Assembly: GCF_947495145.1 (NCBI RefSeq)
Contig: NZ_CANLXP010000013.1
Location: forward strand, 35,828 to 99,827
Direction of reading: 5' to 3'
Source: an uncultured Arthrobacter sp.
Lineage (GTDB): Bacteria > Actinomycetota > Actinomycetes > Actinomycetales > Micrococcaceae
DNA: 64,000 nt
Every line of letters begins with the position of its first letter. The stretch's first letter is position 1. This document shows positions 15,965-24,832 of the stretch, piece after piece. The notes below the pieces were generated by a model. The model ran no database searches, had not been told where the DNA came from, and was given only the letters and a program-made list of their open reading frames with translations. Made by a program: the position numbers and the translations under genes.

Positions 15965-16824
15965 GCACTACAACTGCCGCGCTGAACCGGCGTCGTCGAA
16001 CCGCCAGCGAGAAGCGGCGGTTCATTCAGCCGGCCTTCGCCTTGGCTGCGGCCGTGCTGCTCCTCGGTGTGCCGTTCTGGCTGGTGATCAGCACCGCTGG
16101 AAAAAACCAGGCCGAAGCCTTCAATCCCAATCTCGCTCCGCCATCCGACTGGCGGCTCTTCGAAAACTTCGCCCAGGTCTTCGACGACGGGCGCATGGTA
16201 ACGGCGTTCTTCGGAAGCCTGCTCGTGATGGTTCCGGCTGTGTTTGGCGTACTGCTACTCGGTTCCATGGCCGCCTGGGTACTCGGCCGGCGCAGCAGCA
16301 GGGGCATGGCCATGGTCTACGCGCTCGCGATCAGCGGCATTGTGTTGCCTCCTGCCGTCGTCACTGTGGTCCTCCTGCTTCGCCAGCTAGGCCTCGCGGG
16401 CACCGCCGTCGGCATGATCGGCGTGTACATGGGGATGTACCTGTCCACGGTGATCTTCTTCGTCACAGGGTTCGTCCGAACTATTCCACCGGAATTGGAG
16501 GAAGCGGCGCGCGTTGACGGAGCGTCCCCGATCAAGGTGTTCGCGCGCATTATCCTGCCGCTGCTGGTCCCGGTCCTGGCCACAGCAACCATTTTGATCT
16601 GCCTGTACATCTGGAACGACGTGTTCTACGCGCTCTTCGTCATCGGTGGGCGTATCGATACACTGCCGCTGAACTTGTACCAGGTAGCCAGCGCCGGCCT
16701 ATACCTGCAGAACTGGCACCTCATCTTCTCCTACATCATTCTCATGAGCCTGCCGCTGCTCATCACGTTCATCGTGGCGCAACGTAAGATCATTTCAGGA
16801 ATCACGAGTGGAGCGGTCAAGTGA
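15961..16824 (+). CDS. Sugar ABC transporter permease (MalG-like)
   Basis: A 287-residue six-TM partner permease. The EAA loop is 'EEAARVDGASPIKVFARIILPLLVPV'. The start is the GTG at 15961, overlapping the upstream stop by 4 nt. The longer track frame (from 15676) only reads an out-of-frame extension inside the first permease. Its own stop overlaps the LacI gene by GTGA, so the three genes are translationally coupled. No ATPase gene is present. Many actinobacterial sugar importers of this family share an unlinked MsiK-type ATPase, and I infer the same here. Confidence 0.92.
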   Translation: MSTTTAALNRRRRTASEKRRFIQPAFALAAAVLLLGVPFWLVISTAGKNQAEAFNPNLAPPSDWRLFENFAQVFDDGRMVTAFFGSLLVMVPAVFGVLLLGSMAAWVLGRRSSRGMAMVYALAISGIVLPPAVVTVVLLLRQLGLAGTAVGMIGVYMGMYLSTVIFFVTGFVRTIPPELEEAARVDGASPIKVFARIILPLLVPVLATATILICLYIWNDVFYALFVIGGRIDTLPLNLYQVASAGLYLQNWHLIFSYIILMSLPLLITFIVAQRKIISGITSGAVK

Positions 16825-17942
16825 GCGTTGGCGAGGTGTCCGACTTATCGGCGCAACGCATCGCGGAAACAAGACCCGTCTCCCCTCAAGGACTGATGTA
16901 CGGGGAGTTCTTGACAACGTCAAAGCGGAAACAGCGCTCGCCGGTTATTGCCGACGTCGCACGCCTTGCCGGAGTGTCGGTGCCCACAGTGTCCCGCGTC
17001 CTTACGGGGGCAGCGCGCGTGAGTCCTGTGAAGCGGCAGAGCGTACTCGACGCGATCGCAGCTCTGAACTATCGCCCGAGCGCCGCCGCGAGGTCGGTCG
17101 CATCAAAAAGGGCGAGCGTTGTGGGTGTCATTGCGGGCAACACCTCGCAGTACGGGTATGCGGAAACCATCCGCGGCATCGAGATTGCCGCCCGAGCGCA
17201 AGGTTTCATTGTCTCGATCGCGGTCGTGGAGACCACAGCGGATGACGACGTCGAACGCGCAGTCTCACTGGTGCTGGGCCAGGACCTCGCTGGCGTACTC
17301 GCTCTGAAGTTCGACCCTCCCGGAGTAGCAGCGCTGAGCAAGATGCCGGACTACGTACCCACCGTCGCTATTTCCGGTGTGCGGGACACCAGCATCCCGC
17401 AGGCGGTCCTTGATGAGACCCGCGCGGCCGAGGAACTGACGAAATATCTCCTCGGGCTCGGGCACAAGACCGTTCACCATGTTCGCGTTCCACCGTCACG
17501 GCGCGAAGACGGACGCACCACTGGGTGGCGGCGTGCGCTTCGCAAGGCGGGTGCCCCTGTTCCGCCGCTGCTCGACGCAAGCTGGAGCCCGGGATCGGGA
17601 CGGGATATTGGCAGGTCGTTGGCCTCGGACCCATCGGTCACCGCGGTATTTTGCGGCAACGACGAGATAGCAATGGGCGTCATCCGGGGGCTCGCCGACG
17701 AAGGTGTCAGGACTCCCGACGACATCAGCGTGGTCGGTTTCGATGATCACCCGCTATCCGACCTCTGGAGTCCTTCAATCACCACCGCCAGACAGGATTT
17801 CTGCAACCTGGGACAGCGTGCTTTCGGGCTGTTGCTTGAGCAGCTCAACGACGGGGAGAAACCGAAGCGGTTCTCCTCGGAACGGCCCGCGGTGATCGTG
17901 CGGGAGAGCGCTGCTGTGCCGCGCGCCGACCGCGTACCGTAG
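16821..17942 (+). CDS. LacI-family transcriptional regulator
   Basis: A 373-residue regulator. The HTH lies at about residues 40-60 ('VIADVARLAGVSVPTVSRVL'), followed by the hinge helix ('NYRPSAAARSVASKRASVVGVI') and a periplasmic-binding-like sensor domain ending '.FDDHPLSDLWSPSITTARQDF'. The GTG at 16821 overlaps the permease stop. The resulting N-terminal extension of about 40 residues before the HTH is unusual, and an internal ATG (LMYGEF) would give a more standard protein. It probably binds the three TGAAAnCGnTnTCA sites in the divergent promoter region and represses both the hydrolase and its own operon until an inducing sugar appears. Confidence 0.9.
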   Translation: MSVGEVSDLSAQRIAETRPVSPQGLMYGEFLTTSKRKQRSPVIADVARLAGVSVPTVSRVLTGAARVSPVKRQSVLDAIAALNYRPSAAARSVASKRASVVGVIAGNTSQYGYAETIRGIEIAARAQGFIVSIAVVETTADDDVERAVSLVLGQDLAGVLALKFDPPGVAALSKMPDYVPTVAISGVRDTSIPQAVLDETRAAEELTKYLLGLGHKTVHHVRVPPSRREDGRTTGWRRALRKAGAPVPPLLDASWSPGSGRDIGRSLASDPSVTAVFCGNDEIAMGVIRGLADEGVRTPDDISVVGFDDHPLSDLWSPSITTARQDFCNLGQRAFGLLLEQLNDGEKPKRFSSERPAVIVRESAAVPRADRVP

Positions 17943-18002
17943 TAACGGCCCTCGGGTGGGCGGACACGATCCTGCAGTTTCCCGCTCCCCCTACCCCTCG
18001 CC

Positions 18003-18085
18003 GAGGCGAGTTTACGCGAATTCGCTGCGCCGTCGTCGTTCTGTTGGGTCACAAAGTGCAGAATTGTGCCCGGAACGGGCGGGCT
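18003..18085 (+). repeat. Interspersed repeat, copy 2 (right edge of the sugar locus)
   Basis: Direct copy of 7241-7323. Its right end reaches the ksgA stop codon (18084-18086). It lies in the 141-bp gap between the convergent LacI and ksgA genes. Confidence 0.75.
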
Positions 18086-18962
18086 ACGCCTGCGGGAGCT
18101 GCTTGGCTTCGGCGATGCGGGCGAACGCGTGGATGTCGAGCACCTCGCCGCGGGCGGACGGGTCAACACCGGCCCGGGCCAATGCCTCGCCCGCGAGGGC
18201 ACCGCTGCCGGCCCACCCTGCGAGCGCCGCGCGGAGTGTTTTGCGTCGTTGGGAGAAGGCCGCATCGATGACGGCGAACACTTCCTCGCGTGAAGCAGGG
18301 GTTTTGGGCTGCTCATGTCGCTCGAAGGCGACCAGGCCGGACGCGATCTTCGGCGCCGGCCAGAACACGTTCATGCCGATCACGCCGGCCTTACGCATCT
18401 TCCCGTACCACTGGGCCTTGACCGACGGCACGCCGTACACCTTGGATCCGGGAGGCGCGGCCAGGCGATCGGCAACCTCGTCCTGCACCATCACCAGTCC
18501 GTGCCGCAGCGACGGGAAGTGCGCGAGCAAGTGCAGCACCACGGGAACGGCCACGTTGTACGGGAGGTTGGCCACCAGCGCGGTGGGTTCGGCCGGGAGT
18601 TCGGTGACGCGCATCGCGTCGCCCTGCAGCACGTCGCAGAAGGCAGCCCGCTCGGGGCGCCACTGCGCGATGGTCTGCGGCAGGCGTGCGGCCAGCACCG
18701 GGTCGATTTCGACGGCCACCACGCGCTGCGCGGCGTCCAGCAGACCCAAAGTCAGTGAGCCAAGTCCGGGTCCAACCTCGAGCACGGTCTCGGCCGGGTC
18801 GACCGCTGCGGCAGCGACGATCCGGCGAATGGTGTTGCCGTCGATGACGAAGTTCTGGCCCAGCGTCTTGGTGGGACGGATGCCCAGTTCCTCGGCCAGC
18901 CGACGGATCTCGCTCGCGCCGAGCAGTGCCGTTGCCGCGGATGGGCTCGCCTTGTCTTTCAC
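18084..18962 (-). CDS. ksgA: 16S rRNA dimethyladenosine transferase (RsmA/KsgA)
   Basis: A 292-residue SAM-dependent enzyme that dimethylates two adjacent adenines in the 3' helix of 16S rRNA during 30S maturation. Visible motifs are '[18 protein letters not shown]', the SAM-binding '[16 protein letters not shown]', '[14 protein letters not shown]', and the catalytic '[15 protein letters not shown]'. A C-terminal helical subdomain follows. The length is normal. It follows rpfB on the same strand after 246 bp. The ispE gene often found downstream is replaced by the sugar locus. Confidence 0.96.
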   Translation of the reverse strand: MKDKASPSAATALLGASEIRRLAEELGIRPTKTLGQNFVIDGNTIRRIVAAAAVDPAETVLEVGPGLGSLTLGLLDAAQRVVAVEIDPVLAARLPQTIAQWRPERAAFCDVLQGDAMRVTELPAEPTALVANLPYNVAVPVVLHLLAHFPSLRHGLVMVQDEVADRLAAPPGSKVYGVPSVKAQWYGKMRKAGVIGMNVFWPAPKIASGLVAFERHEQPKTPASREEVFAVIDAAFSQRRKTLRAALAGWAGSGALAGEALARAGVDPSARGEVLDIHAFARIAEAKQLPQA

Positions 18963-19161
18963 CTAGCCATCGTAGCGGGACCCGGCTGACCAGCCCTGCA
19001 GGCGGGTCCTGCTGGGACCCGTTCCAGTCTGCTCAGTTTTCGGTGGTGACCACCGTCGTCGTCGGCGTACTGACGCGGCGGGGCCGGAACCGGAGTGGTG
19101 AAAGGTGAGCAAATCGGGACAGGGTCGGGACGAAGTCAGAACAAGCCCGCCGGAAACAGCA

Positions 19162-19190
19162 ACGCCCCCGCCGACACCGGCAGGGGCGCT
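19162..19190 (-). terminator. Hairpin after rpfB
   Basis: gcgcccctgccgg / ccggcgggggc-type inverted arms around gtgt lie 19-47 nt after the rpfB stop. A weak T-rich segment follows on the minus strand, so it is a partial terminator at best, and ksgA may be reached by read-through. Confidence 0.5.
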
Positions 19191-19208
19191 GAACAAGCTG
19201 CGAAAGGG

Positions 19209-20453
19209 TTACCGCAGGCCAAGCTTCGAGGAGCAGGACGGCCAGTGTCCCCAGCCGCCGTTCTGCTTGAGCACCTCGGCGGTTGCGATCTGCTCGGCGC
19301 GCGACGCCTGGTGCGGCAGCGGGGCGTACTTGCCGCCGCCGGCACCGAGCCAGCTCGACGCGCTGAACTGCAGGCCGCCGTAGTAGCCGTTGCCGGTGTT
19401 GATGGACCAGTTGCCGCCGGACTCGCACTCGGCGAGGGCATCCCACGCGCCGCCGCCTGCAACCACTGCAGCGGGGGCGTGCGCGGGCGTTTCGATTTCC
19501 ACCGGGGGCGCGGCCTCGGCTGCGGCTTCAACCTCGGGAGCCTTTTCCTCTTCCGGCTCGGGCTCCGGCTCTTCCTCGCGGGTTCCGACGGCCACGATCT
19601 CCTCGACCGGCTCGCGGGTGACCTTGTCGCTGACCTTTTCCCGGCTGGTTTCCTTGCCGTCGATGACGGTGACGGTGAAGACGCGGGTCCGTTCGCCTGC
19701 GACGCCGACCTGGACCACTCCGCGTTCGCCGATCAAGAGCTCCGCGAATTCCTGCTCGGTGGAGGGAAAATCGATCGACTCGGTCTCGGTGACCTTCTTG
19801 CCGGTCTCTACCCGGGTGACCTTGAGGCCCATACCGGTGACCAGCGAGCTGTGGACCGGCACTGACACGCGGTCTTCGTCGCCGAGGGTGACCTTCGCTT
19901 CAGTGAGCAGGTCCGCCACGGTGTTTCCGGTGGTCTCGATGCGCCGGTCCTTGCCGTCCACCGCCAGGGTGACCGTCTTCGGCGTCGAAATGCTGAGGGT
20001 TGAGCTGAGGGTGACAAGCGGGGTTTCAGCCGGCGCGGAAATGTCGGAATCGCGGGCCACACCGAGGTCGGTCACGAGTTCACCCACGGTCTCGCCGGTG
20101 GTGTGGACTACGGTCTCGGCTCCATTGAGCTCCACCTCGATGGCGGCTGCCTTGTTGACCTGGATGGCGGCGCCGTCGTCAACGGCCGCGGCAAGGGCCG
20201 GGTACACGTCGTCGTTCGCTGTGACCGTCACGTTTGCGGTCCGCAGGACCTCGGCCACGGTGCCGCCGAATGTCTGCACGGTGTTCGACTGCCCGTCGAC
20301 AACCACCTGCACGCTCTTGCCGTTCCCAACGAAGGCCAGAAGCCCAGCCACCAGGCTCAGCATGACCACGCCCTGCCCGGTCAGAACCGCCCAGGCCTTG
20401 GCATCACGCTTTGCCGCTCTCTTCGCCACTCTTCGTGCCACAACGTCCCACAT
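19209..20453 (-). CDS. rpfB: Resuscitation-promoting factor RpfB
   Basis: A secreted peptidoglycan-cleaving enzyme that promotes regrowth of dormant cells. In order it has a basic N-terminus, one signal-anchor (VLTGQGVVMLSLVAGLLAFVG), three DUF348 repeats (each '.V.VDG....T.g.TV.elL'), a G5 domain ('RVETGKKVTETESIDF ... VFTVTVIDGKETSREKV'), an E/P/A-rich linker and a C-terminal Rpf lytic domain ('WDALAECESGGNWSINTGNGYYGGLQF', catalytic Glu in AECESG). The track frame opens at 20555. I prefer the ATG at 20453 (MWDVVARRVAKR), which leaves a typical N-terminus, but no RBS is convincing and the nearby GTG is possible. A structured leader precedes it. Confidence 0.93.
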   Translation of the reverse strand: MWDVVARRVAKRAAKRDAKAWAVLTGQGVVMLSLVAGLLAFVGNGKSVQVVVDGQSNTVQTFGGTVAEVLRTANVTVTANDDVYPALAAAVDDGAAIQVNKAAAIEVELNGAETVVHTTGETVGELVTDLGVARDSDISAPAETPLVTLSSTLSISTPKTVTLAVDGKDRRIETTGNTVADLLTEAKVTLGDEDRVSVPVHSSLVTGMGLKVTRVETGKKVTETESIDFPSTEQEFAELLIGERGVVQVGVAGERTRVFTVTVIDGKETSREKVSDKVTREPVEEIVAVGTREEEPEPEPEEEKAPEVEAAAEAAPPVEIETPAHAPAAVVAGGGAWDALAECESGGNWSINTGNGYYGGLQFSASSWLGAGGGKYAPLPHQASRAEQIATAEVLKQNGGWGHWPSCSSKLGLR

Positions 20454-20572
20454 TCCGCGTCGTATCCGGGCACGGGGAAAGAGCGCTTGGATCCGCGCGC
20501 CACGAAGTGGGCGCAGCACAAAGTGCGCAGGCAAATGAACGACGGCGGCAGGCACCTGAGCGCACCACTTGA

Positions 20573-20618
20573 GTTGAGCTGTGCACGCCTGACATGCCTC
20601 ATTCAGGCGCGGCTCAAC
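20573..20618 (-). promoter_or_regulatory. Structured leader element upstream of rpfB
   Basis: On the rpfB strand, nested arms GTTGAGC ... GCTCAAC (outer) and CGCCTGA ... TCAGGCG (inner) fold into one long stem-loop. A second hairpin (ccgtcc/ggacgg, 20642-20658) lies just 5' of it. Upstream, 'ttagattacggtgaacac' is a possible promoter region. It resembles the long structured 5' UTRs of rpf genes, but I could not match the conserved ydaO (c-di-AMP) motifs by eye. Confidence 0.5.
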
Positions 20619-20775
20619 GCCAGCGGTAACGCAGTAGGAACCCGTCCGCAGCGGACGGCATCAGTCCGAAAGCCTTCCCCGACCCCGGCTAATAAGTGTT
20701 CACCGTAATCTAACTGTGATACGAGGGCAAGCTCGGGCTGCTGAATACGACTGTTGCTCGCTGCAGCCGCGTGGC

Positions 20776-22383
20776 TCAGGCCGCGCCGATGAGTTCCAGC
20801 GAGAGGTCCGGAAAGGCGTCGGCGAAGTGCCCAAGCTTCCACCGGTCACCGAAGATGGCGATACATTCACCGTCGGACCGCCGCAGTATCTCCCCGCCCC
20901 GGAATGAATCAGGAAGGGAGCTTGGCGGACTGGGGATGCGGCGGGCAAGGGTGTAGGACAGATGCTCCATTGACACCGGTGCATTGAACTCGGTGCGCAT
21001 TCGCTGCTCTGCCACCTCGAACTGAAGCTGACCGACGGCGGCGAGCACGGGCGCCTGGTCACCACGCAGTTCGGAGCGCAGCACCTGGATGACACCCTCG
21101 TGATCGAGCTGCTCAATACCCCGCCGGAACTGTTTGTATCGGCCGGGATCCTTCGCCCGCACCGTAACGAACAGCTCGGGCGAGAAGTGCGGGATTTCCG
21201 GGAAGGTCACCGGCTCATCCTGGTAAAGGCTGTCCCCTACCCGCAGGCTCGTTGCGTTCACCAGCCCGACGACGTCGCCCGGCCAGGCCTGCTCGAGGGC
21301 TTCCCGCTCCCGCCCCAGAACCCGATGGGCATACTTGGTCGCGAACGGCCTGCCGGTGCGGGAATTGGTGATGACCATCCCCCGTTCGAAGACGCCGGAG
21401 CAAATTCGAAGGTAGGCAATGTGGTCGCGGTGTGCGGTGTTCGCGCCGGCCTGGACCTTGAACACAAAGCCGGAAAAGCCCGCCTCCAGCGGGCGACTGG
21501 CGCCATCCGCAGTAGCCCGCGGTGTCGGCGCTGAGCCGACTTCCACCAGCAGGTCCACCAGCTGACGCACGCCGAAGTTCCGGGCGGCAGCGGCAAACAG
21601 GACCGGAGTCTGCTGCGCTGAGGCAAACGCCGCGGCGTCGAACTCTCCGTTGGAGGACGCCACCAGACCCAACTCCTCGCTCGCGGTCTCCCACACCAGC
21701 GCGGAATGCGGATCAAGCCCGGAGGGATCGATGGTTGTCTCCAGAGCCGGCTGTGCACCGCCGTCGACCGCTTCCAATGCGATGGAACTGTCGGTGCGCA
21801 CATCGAGCACTCCTTGAAAATCGCCGGCGATGCCCGCGGGCCAGGTCAACGGAACCGGCACCATGTCGGTGCGCTCGCCGATCTGGTCGATCAGCCCCAA
21901 GGCATCCAGGCCGGGCCGGTCCCACTTGTTGACCACCGTGACGATGGGAAGCCCACGCTGCTTGCACACTTCGAGCAGCTTCACCGTCTGCGGTTCGAAG
22001 CCCTTAGCTGCGTCGATCAGCATCACAGCGCAGTCCACCGCTGCAAGGACCCGATACGTGTCCTCGGAGAAATCAGCGTGACCGGGGGTGTCCACCAAAT
22101 TCAGGACGGTATCGCGGTACTCCAGCTGAAGCGCCGCGGAACTGATCGAGATACCGCGCTCGCGTTCCATGCCCATCCAGTCCGACACCGTGCCGTGGCG
22201 ACTGGATTTGCCGTGGGTCACCCCGGCGTCCTGGATTGCGCTCGCGTACAGGGCGAGCGCTTCGGTCAGCGTTGACTTGCCCGCATCCGGATGCGAGATG
22301 ACAGCAAACGTGCGCCTTCTGCGGGCCTGCTCAGCAATGGTGGCTGGGCGTACCGCCTCGGCGGTGTTTGTTGCGCTCGTCAT
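20776..22383 (-). CDS. prfC: Peptide chain release factor 3 (RF3)
   Basis: A 535-residue translational GTPase that recycles RF1/RF2 from the ribosome after peptide release. Visible motifs are G1 'SHPDAGKST', the switch region 'GMERERGISISSAA', G3 'DTPGHADFSEDTYR' and G4 'VVNKWDRPG'. The RF3-specific domains II and III follow ('DEPVTFPEIPHFSPELFVTVR', 'VLAAVGQLQFEVAEQRM'). The length fits RF3 rather than EF-G. prfC is patchily distributed in actinobacteria. Here it sits between tatD and rpfB and may have been gained. Confidence 0.95.
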   Translation of the reverse strand: MTSATNTAEAVRPATIAEQARRRRTFAVISHPDAGKSTLTEALALYASAIQDAGVTHGKSSRHGTVSDWMGMERERGISISSAALQLEYRDTVLNLVDTPGHADFSEDTYRVLAAVDCAVMLIDAAKGFEPQTVKLLEVCKQRGLPIVTVVNKWDRPGLDALGLIDQIGERTDMVPVPLTWPAGIAGDFQGVLDVRTDSSIALEAVDGGAQPALETTIDPSGLDPHSALVWETASEELGLVASSNGEFDAAAFASAQQTPVLFAAAARNFGVRQLVDLLVEVGSAPTPRATADGASRPLEAGFSGFVFKVQAGANTAHRDHIAYLRICSGVFERGMVITNSRTGRPFATKYAHRVLGREREALEQAWPGDVVGLVNATSLRVGDSLYQDEPVTFPEIPHFSPELFVTVRAKDPGRYKQFRRGIEQLDHEGVIQVLRSELRGDQAPVLAAVGQLQFEVAEQRMRTEFNAPVSMEHLSYTLARRIPSPPSSLPDSFRGGEILRRSDGECIAIFGDRWKLGHFADAFPDLSLELIGAA

Positions 22384-22560
22384 GGATTCCCCTCAGTACT
22401 TCTTGAATTTCCTCGAGCGTTTAGAATTGACGCTGGCGTACCTGCGACGGCGCACCGCCGCCCTTCGCTCATTGGCGTACAACCTCCCGACCTTACCGGA
22501 AACCCCGGAAAGACCGCGCATCGTACCGCTTCGCTCCCCCGCTTTTGAAGGAACACCCGT

Positions 22561-24072
22561 ATGCCTACGTCCACCGCAGCTCTCACGCCGATTGAACGCC
22601 AGTCGGTCCTTCTAACGCTGAAGAACCCCCGGCTGCTGAAGGTCGAGGTGCTGGGCGGGCTGGTGGTTGCGCTTGCCCTGATTCCTGAAGCGATTGCGTT
22701 CTCCATTATCGCCGGTGTCGACCCCCGTCTGGGCCTGTTTGCGTCCTTCACCATGGCGGTGTCCATCGCGTTCCTCGGCGGACGGCCGGCGATGATCTCA
22801 GCGGCGACCGGCGCCGTCGCCCTGGTGATCGCGCCGCTGGTGGCGAGCCACGGCGTCGACTATTTCATTGCCGCTGTGATCCTGGGCGGCGTCTTCCAGG
22901 TAGCGCTGGGATTGCTTGGCGTGGCGAAGCTCATGCGCTTTATTCCGCGCTCGGTCATGGTCGGGTTCGTCAATGCCTTGGCCATTCTCATCTTTATGTC
23001 GCAGGTACCGGAGCTGATTGACGTCCCGTGGCTGGTGTACCCCATGGTTGCGGTGGGCCTACTGATCGTGTTCGGTTTGCCGCGGTTGACCAAGGTTGTT
23101 CCGGCGCCGTTGGTGGCGATCGTTGCGCTGACCCTCTTCGCTGTTTTTGCCTCGGTCCGGGTCCCCAACGTCGGTGACAAGGGTGAATTGCCGGACAGTT
23201 TCCCCAGCCTGTTCTTCCCGAACGTTCCACTGAACCTGGAGACGCTCGAGATCATCGCGCCGTTCGCGCTGGCGCTGGCACTGGTCGGTCTCCTGGAATC
23301 CCTGATGACCGCGAAGCTTGTCGACGACATCACCGACACCCGCTCCAACAAAACGCGGGAAAGCTGGGGCCAGGGCGGAGCGAACATCATCACCGGCTTC
23401 TTCGGCGGTATGGGCGGTTGCGCCATGATCGGCCAGACCATGATCAACGTGAAGGCATCCGGTGCCCGCACCCGTATTTCCACCTTCCTTGCCGGCGTCT
23501 TCCTGCTGATCCTGGTGGTGTCACTCGGCGACATCGTTGCAATCATTCCAATGGCAGCGCTTGTCGCAGTGATGATCTTCGTGTCCATCGCGACCTTCGA
23601 CTGGCACAGCATGCAGCCCTCAACGCTGAAGCGGATGCCCAAGAGCGAAACCGCGGTGATGGTGAGCACCGTTGTCGTTGTGGTGTGGACGCATAACCTG
23701 GCAATCGGCGTCGGCGTGGGTGTGCTGGTGGCCATGGTCGCGTTCGCCCGGCGGGTGGCGCATTTCGTCACCGTGGAACGCACCGTGCTGGAGCTGAACG
23801 GCGAAGAGGTGGCCACCTATGTGGTGGACGGTGAGCTGTTCTTCGCGTCGTCCAACGACCTCTACACGCAGTTCGAGTACGCGATGGATCCGGACCGGGT
23901 AATCATCGACATGCACGCTTCGCACCTCTGGGACGCGTCGACTATTGCGGCGCTGGACGCCATCACGGAGAAGTACCACTCCCACGGTAAGCGCGTCGAG
24001 GTCATTGGGCTCAACGACGCCTCAGTCCTCATGCGGGAACGTCTGGCTGGGAAGCTCGGCGCCGGGCACTAG
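22561..24072 (+). CDS. SulP-family anion transporter with STAS domain
   Basis: A 503-residue SLC26/SulP permease, probably for sulfate or bicarbonate. It has about 10-14 hydrophobic segments from 'VLGGLVVALALIPEAIAFSIIAG' (the conserved TM1 block) through 'GLFASFTMAVSIAFLGGRPAMISAATGA', and a conserved 'GGMGGCAMIGQTMINVKASG' loop. A C-terminal cytosolic STAS domain (about 405-490) contains 'VIIDMHASHLWDASTIAALD'. It is divergent from prfC with a 177-bp shared promoter region. Its 3' end overlaps the convergent HTH gene by 51 nt. The substrate is not determinable from sequence. Confidence 0.9.
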   Translation: MPTSTAALTPIERQSVLLTLKNPRLLKVEVLGGLVVALALIPEAIAFSIIAGVDPRLGLFASFTMAVSIAFLGGRPAMISAATGAVALVIAPLVASHGVDYFIAAVILGGVFQVALGLLGVAKLMRFIPRSVMVGFVNALAILIFMSQVPELIDVPWLVYPMVAVGLLIVFGLPRLTKVVPAPLVAIVALTLFAVFASVRVPNVGDKGELPDSFPSLFFPNVPLNLETLEIIAPFALALALVGLLESLMTAKLVDDITDTRSNKTRESWGQGGANIITGFFGGMGGCAMIGQTMINVKASGARTRISTFLAGVFLLILVVSLGDIVAIIPMAALVAVMIFVSIATFDWHSMQPSTLKRMPKSETAVMVSTVVVVVWTHNLAIGVGVGVLVAMVAFARRVAHFVTVERTVLELNGEEVATYVVDGELFFASSNDLYTQFEYAMDPDRVIIDMHASHLWDASTIAALDAITEKYHSHGKRVEVIGLNDASVLMRERLAGKLGAGH

Positions 24073-24795
24073 CCAGTCAGCCGCATCGCCGTCGGGATGA
24101 TCACGCGGGGACTTCAAGATCCTCCTGAGAATTTCGCGGGCTGCTTGCTGTTCTCGGGCTCCCGGGCGCTCAGCGAGATCTGCCGCAATTAGCAGCGGCG
24201 GCAGTTGCTCCGGAACGTCGTTTGCAATGTGAAGAATCACGTTTGGTCGCTGGCCGGGACTGGACTTCACAAGAAACCAGTCCCTGATCAAAGCGTCGTA
24301 GTCCCTGCGGTTGACGTACGCCTCGACCTCCAAATTGGAGAGCAACCCTGACGATCTGTGAGAAACTCCGGATAACCGAAGACGCTGATCCTCGCGCAGG
24401 TCCTTGAGGTCGGCGGGGCTGCTGGACAGCTCTACTTTCTCGGCTCTCTTAGCTAACAGGGAGCAAACGAGAGGCAACGGATCCGACGCTTCTTGCAGCC
24501 GCTCCACTCGTTGCTTGAGCCGGTGTCGTTCTACAGGGGACAGATCACTATCGATCGCAGGCGTCCCGCGGGGAGCGTCGCTCCAGGCATTCCAAGCGAG
24601 CTGCCAGGCGCTGCGCTCCGACAAAGGCCGCCCCGCCGGAACTCCTCGACGGTACTGAGCGGCATCCGCTTCCTCAATAACCCACCGACCCCCGACTCTC
24701 CGGGCAGGGATACGCCCGGATTGCACAAGAAGCCGTGCCCGGCTTTCGTTCACCGAAAGTCGCTTAGCCAATTCTGGAACACTGAGGACAGCCAT
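24022..24795 (-). CDS. HTH domain protein, orphan antitoxin-like regulator
   Basis: A 257-residue protein. The N-terminal 55 residues are an excisionase/MerR-type winged HTH ('VLSVPELAKRLSVNESRARLLVQSGRIPARRVGGRWVIEEADAAQY'). The C-terminal part ('VNRRDYDALIRDWFLVKSSPGQRPNVILHI' and 'LLIAADLAERPGAREQQAAREIL') resembles the effector half of actinobacterial proteins often encoded beside AbiEii-type nucleotidyltransferase toxins. That association is from memory and is not proven here. No toxin-like gene lies downstream, and its 3' end runs 51 nt into the SulP gene. It may therefore be an orphaned antitoxin or a stand-alone regulator. Confidence 0.6.
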   Translation of the reverse strand: MAVLSVPELAKRLSVNESRARLLVQSGRIPARRVGGRWVIEEADAAQYRRGVPAGRPLSERSAWQLAWNAWSDAPRGTPAIDSDLSPVERHRLKQRVERLQEASDPLPLVCSLLAKRAEKVELSSSPADLKDLREDQRLRLSGVSHRSSGLLSNLEVEAYVNRRDYDALIRDWFLVKSSPGQRPNVILHIANDVPEQLPPLLIAADLAERPGAREQQAAREILRRILKSPRDHPDGDAADWLVPGAELPSQTFPHED

Positions 24796-24832
24796 TACGC
24801 AATCATATCGGACGCGCTACGAATAAGTAATG

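Noticed and set aside
19390-20538. 382-aa plus-strand ORF over rpfB
   Set aside because: Ser/Thr/Arg-rich antisense translation; RpfB domains are clear on the other strand.
20573-20700. ydaO/c-di-AMP riboswitch call for the rpfB leader
   Set aside because: The conserved core motifs could not be recognised by eye, so it is listed only as a structured leader.
22860-23816. 318-aa minus-strand ORF
   Set aside because: Shadow of the SulP membrane protein; Thr/Met-rich antisense of hydrophobic codons.
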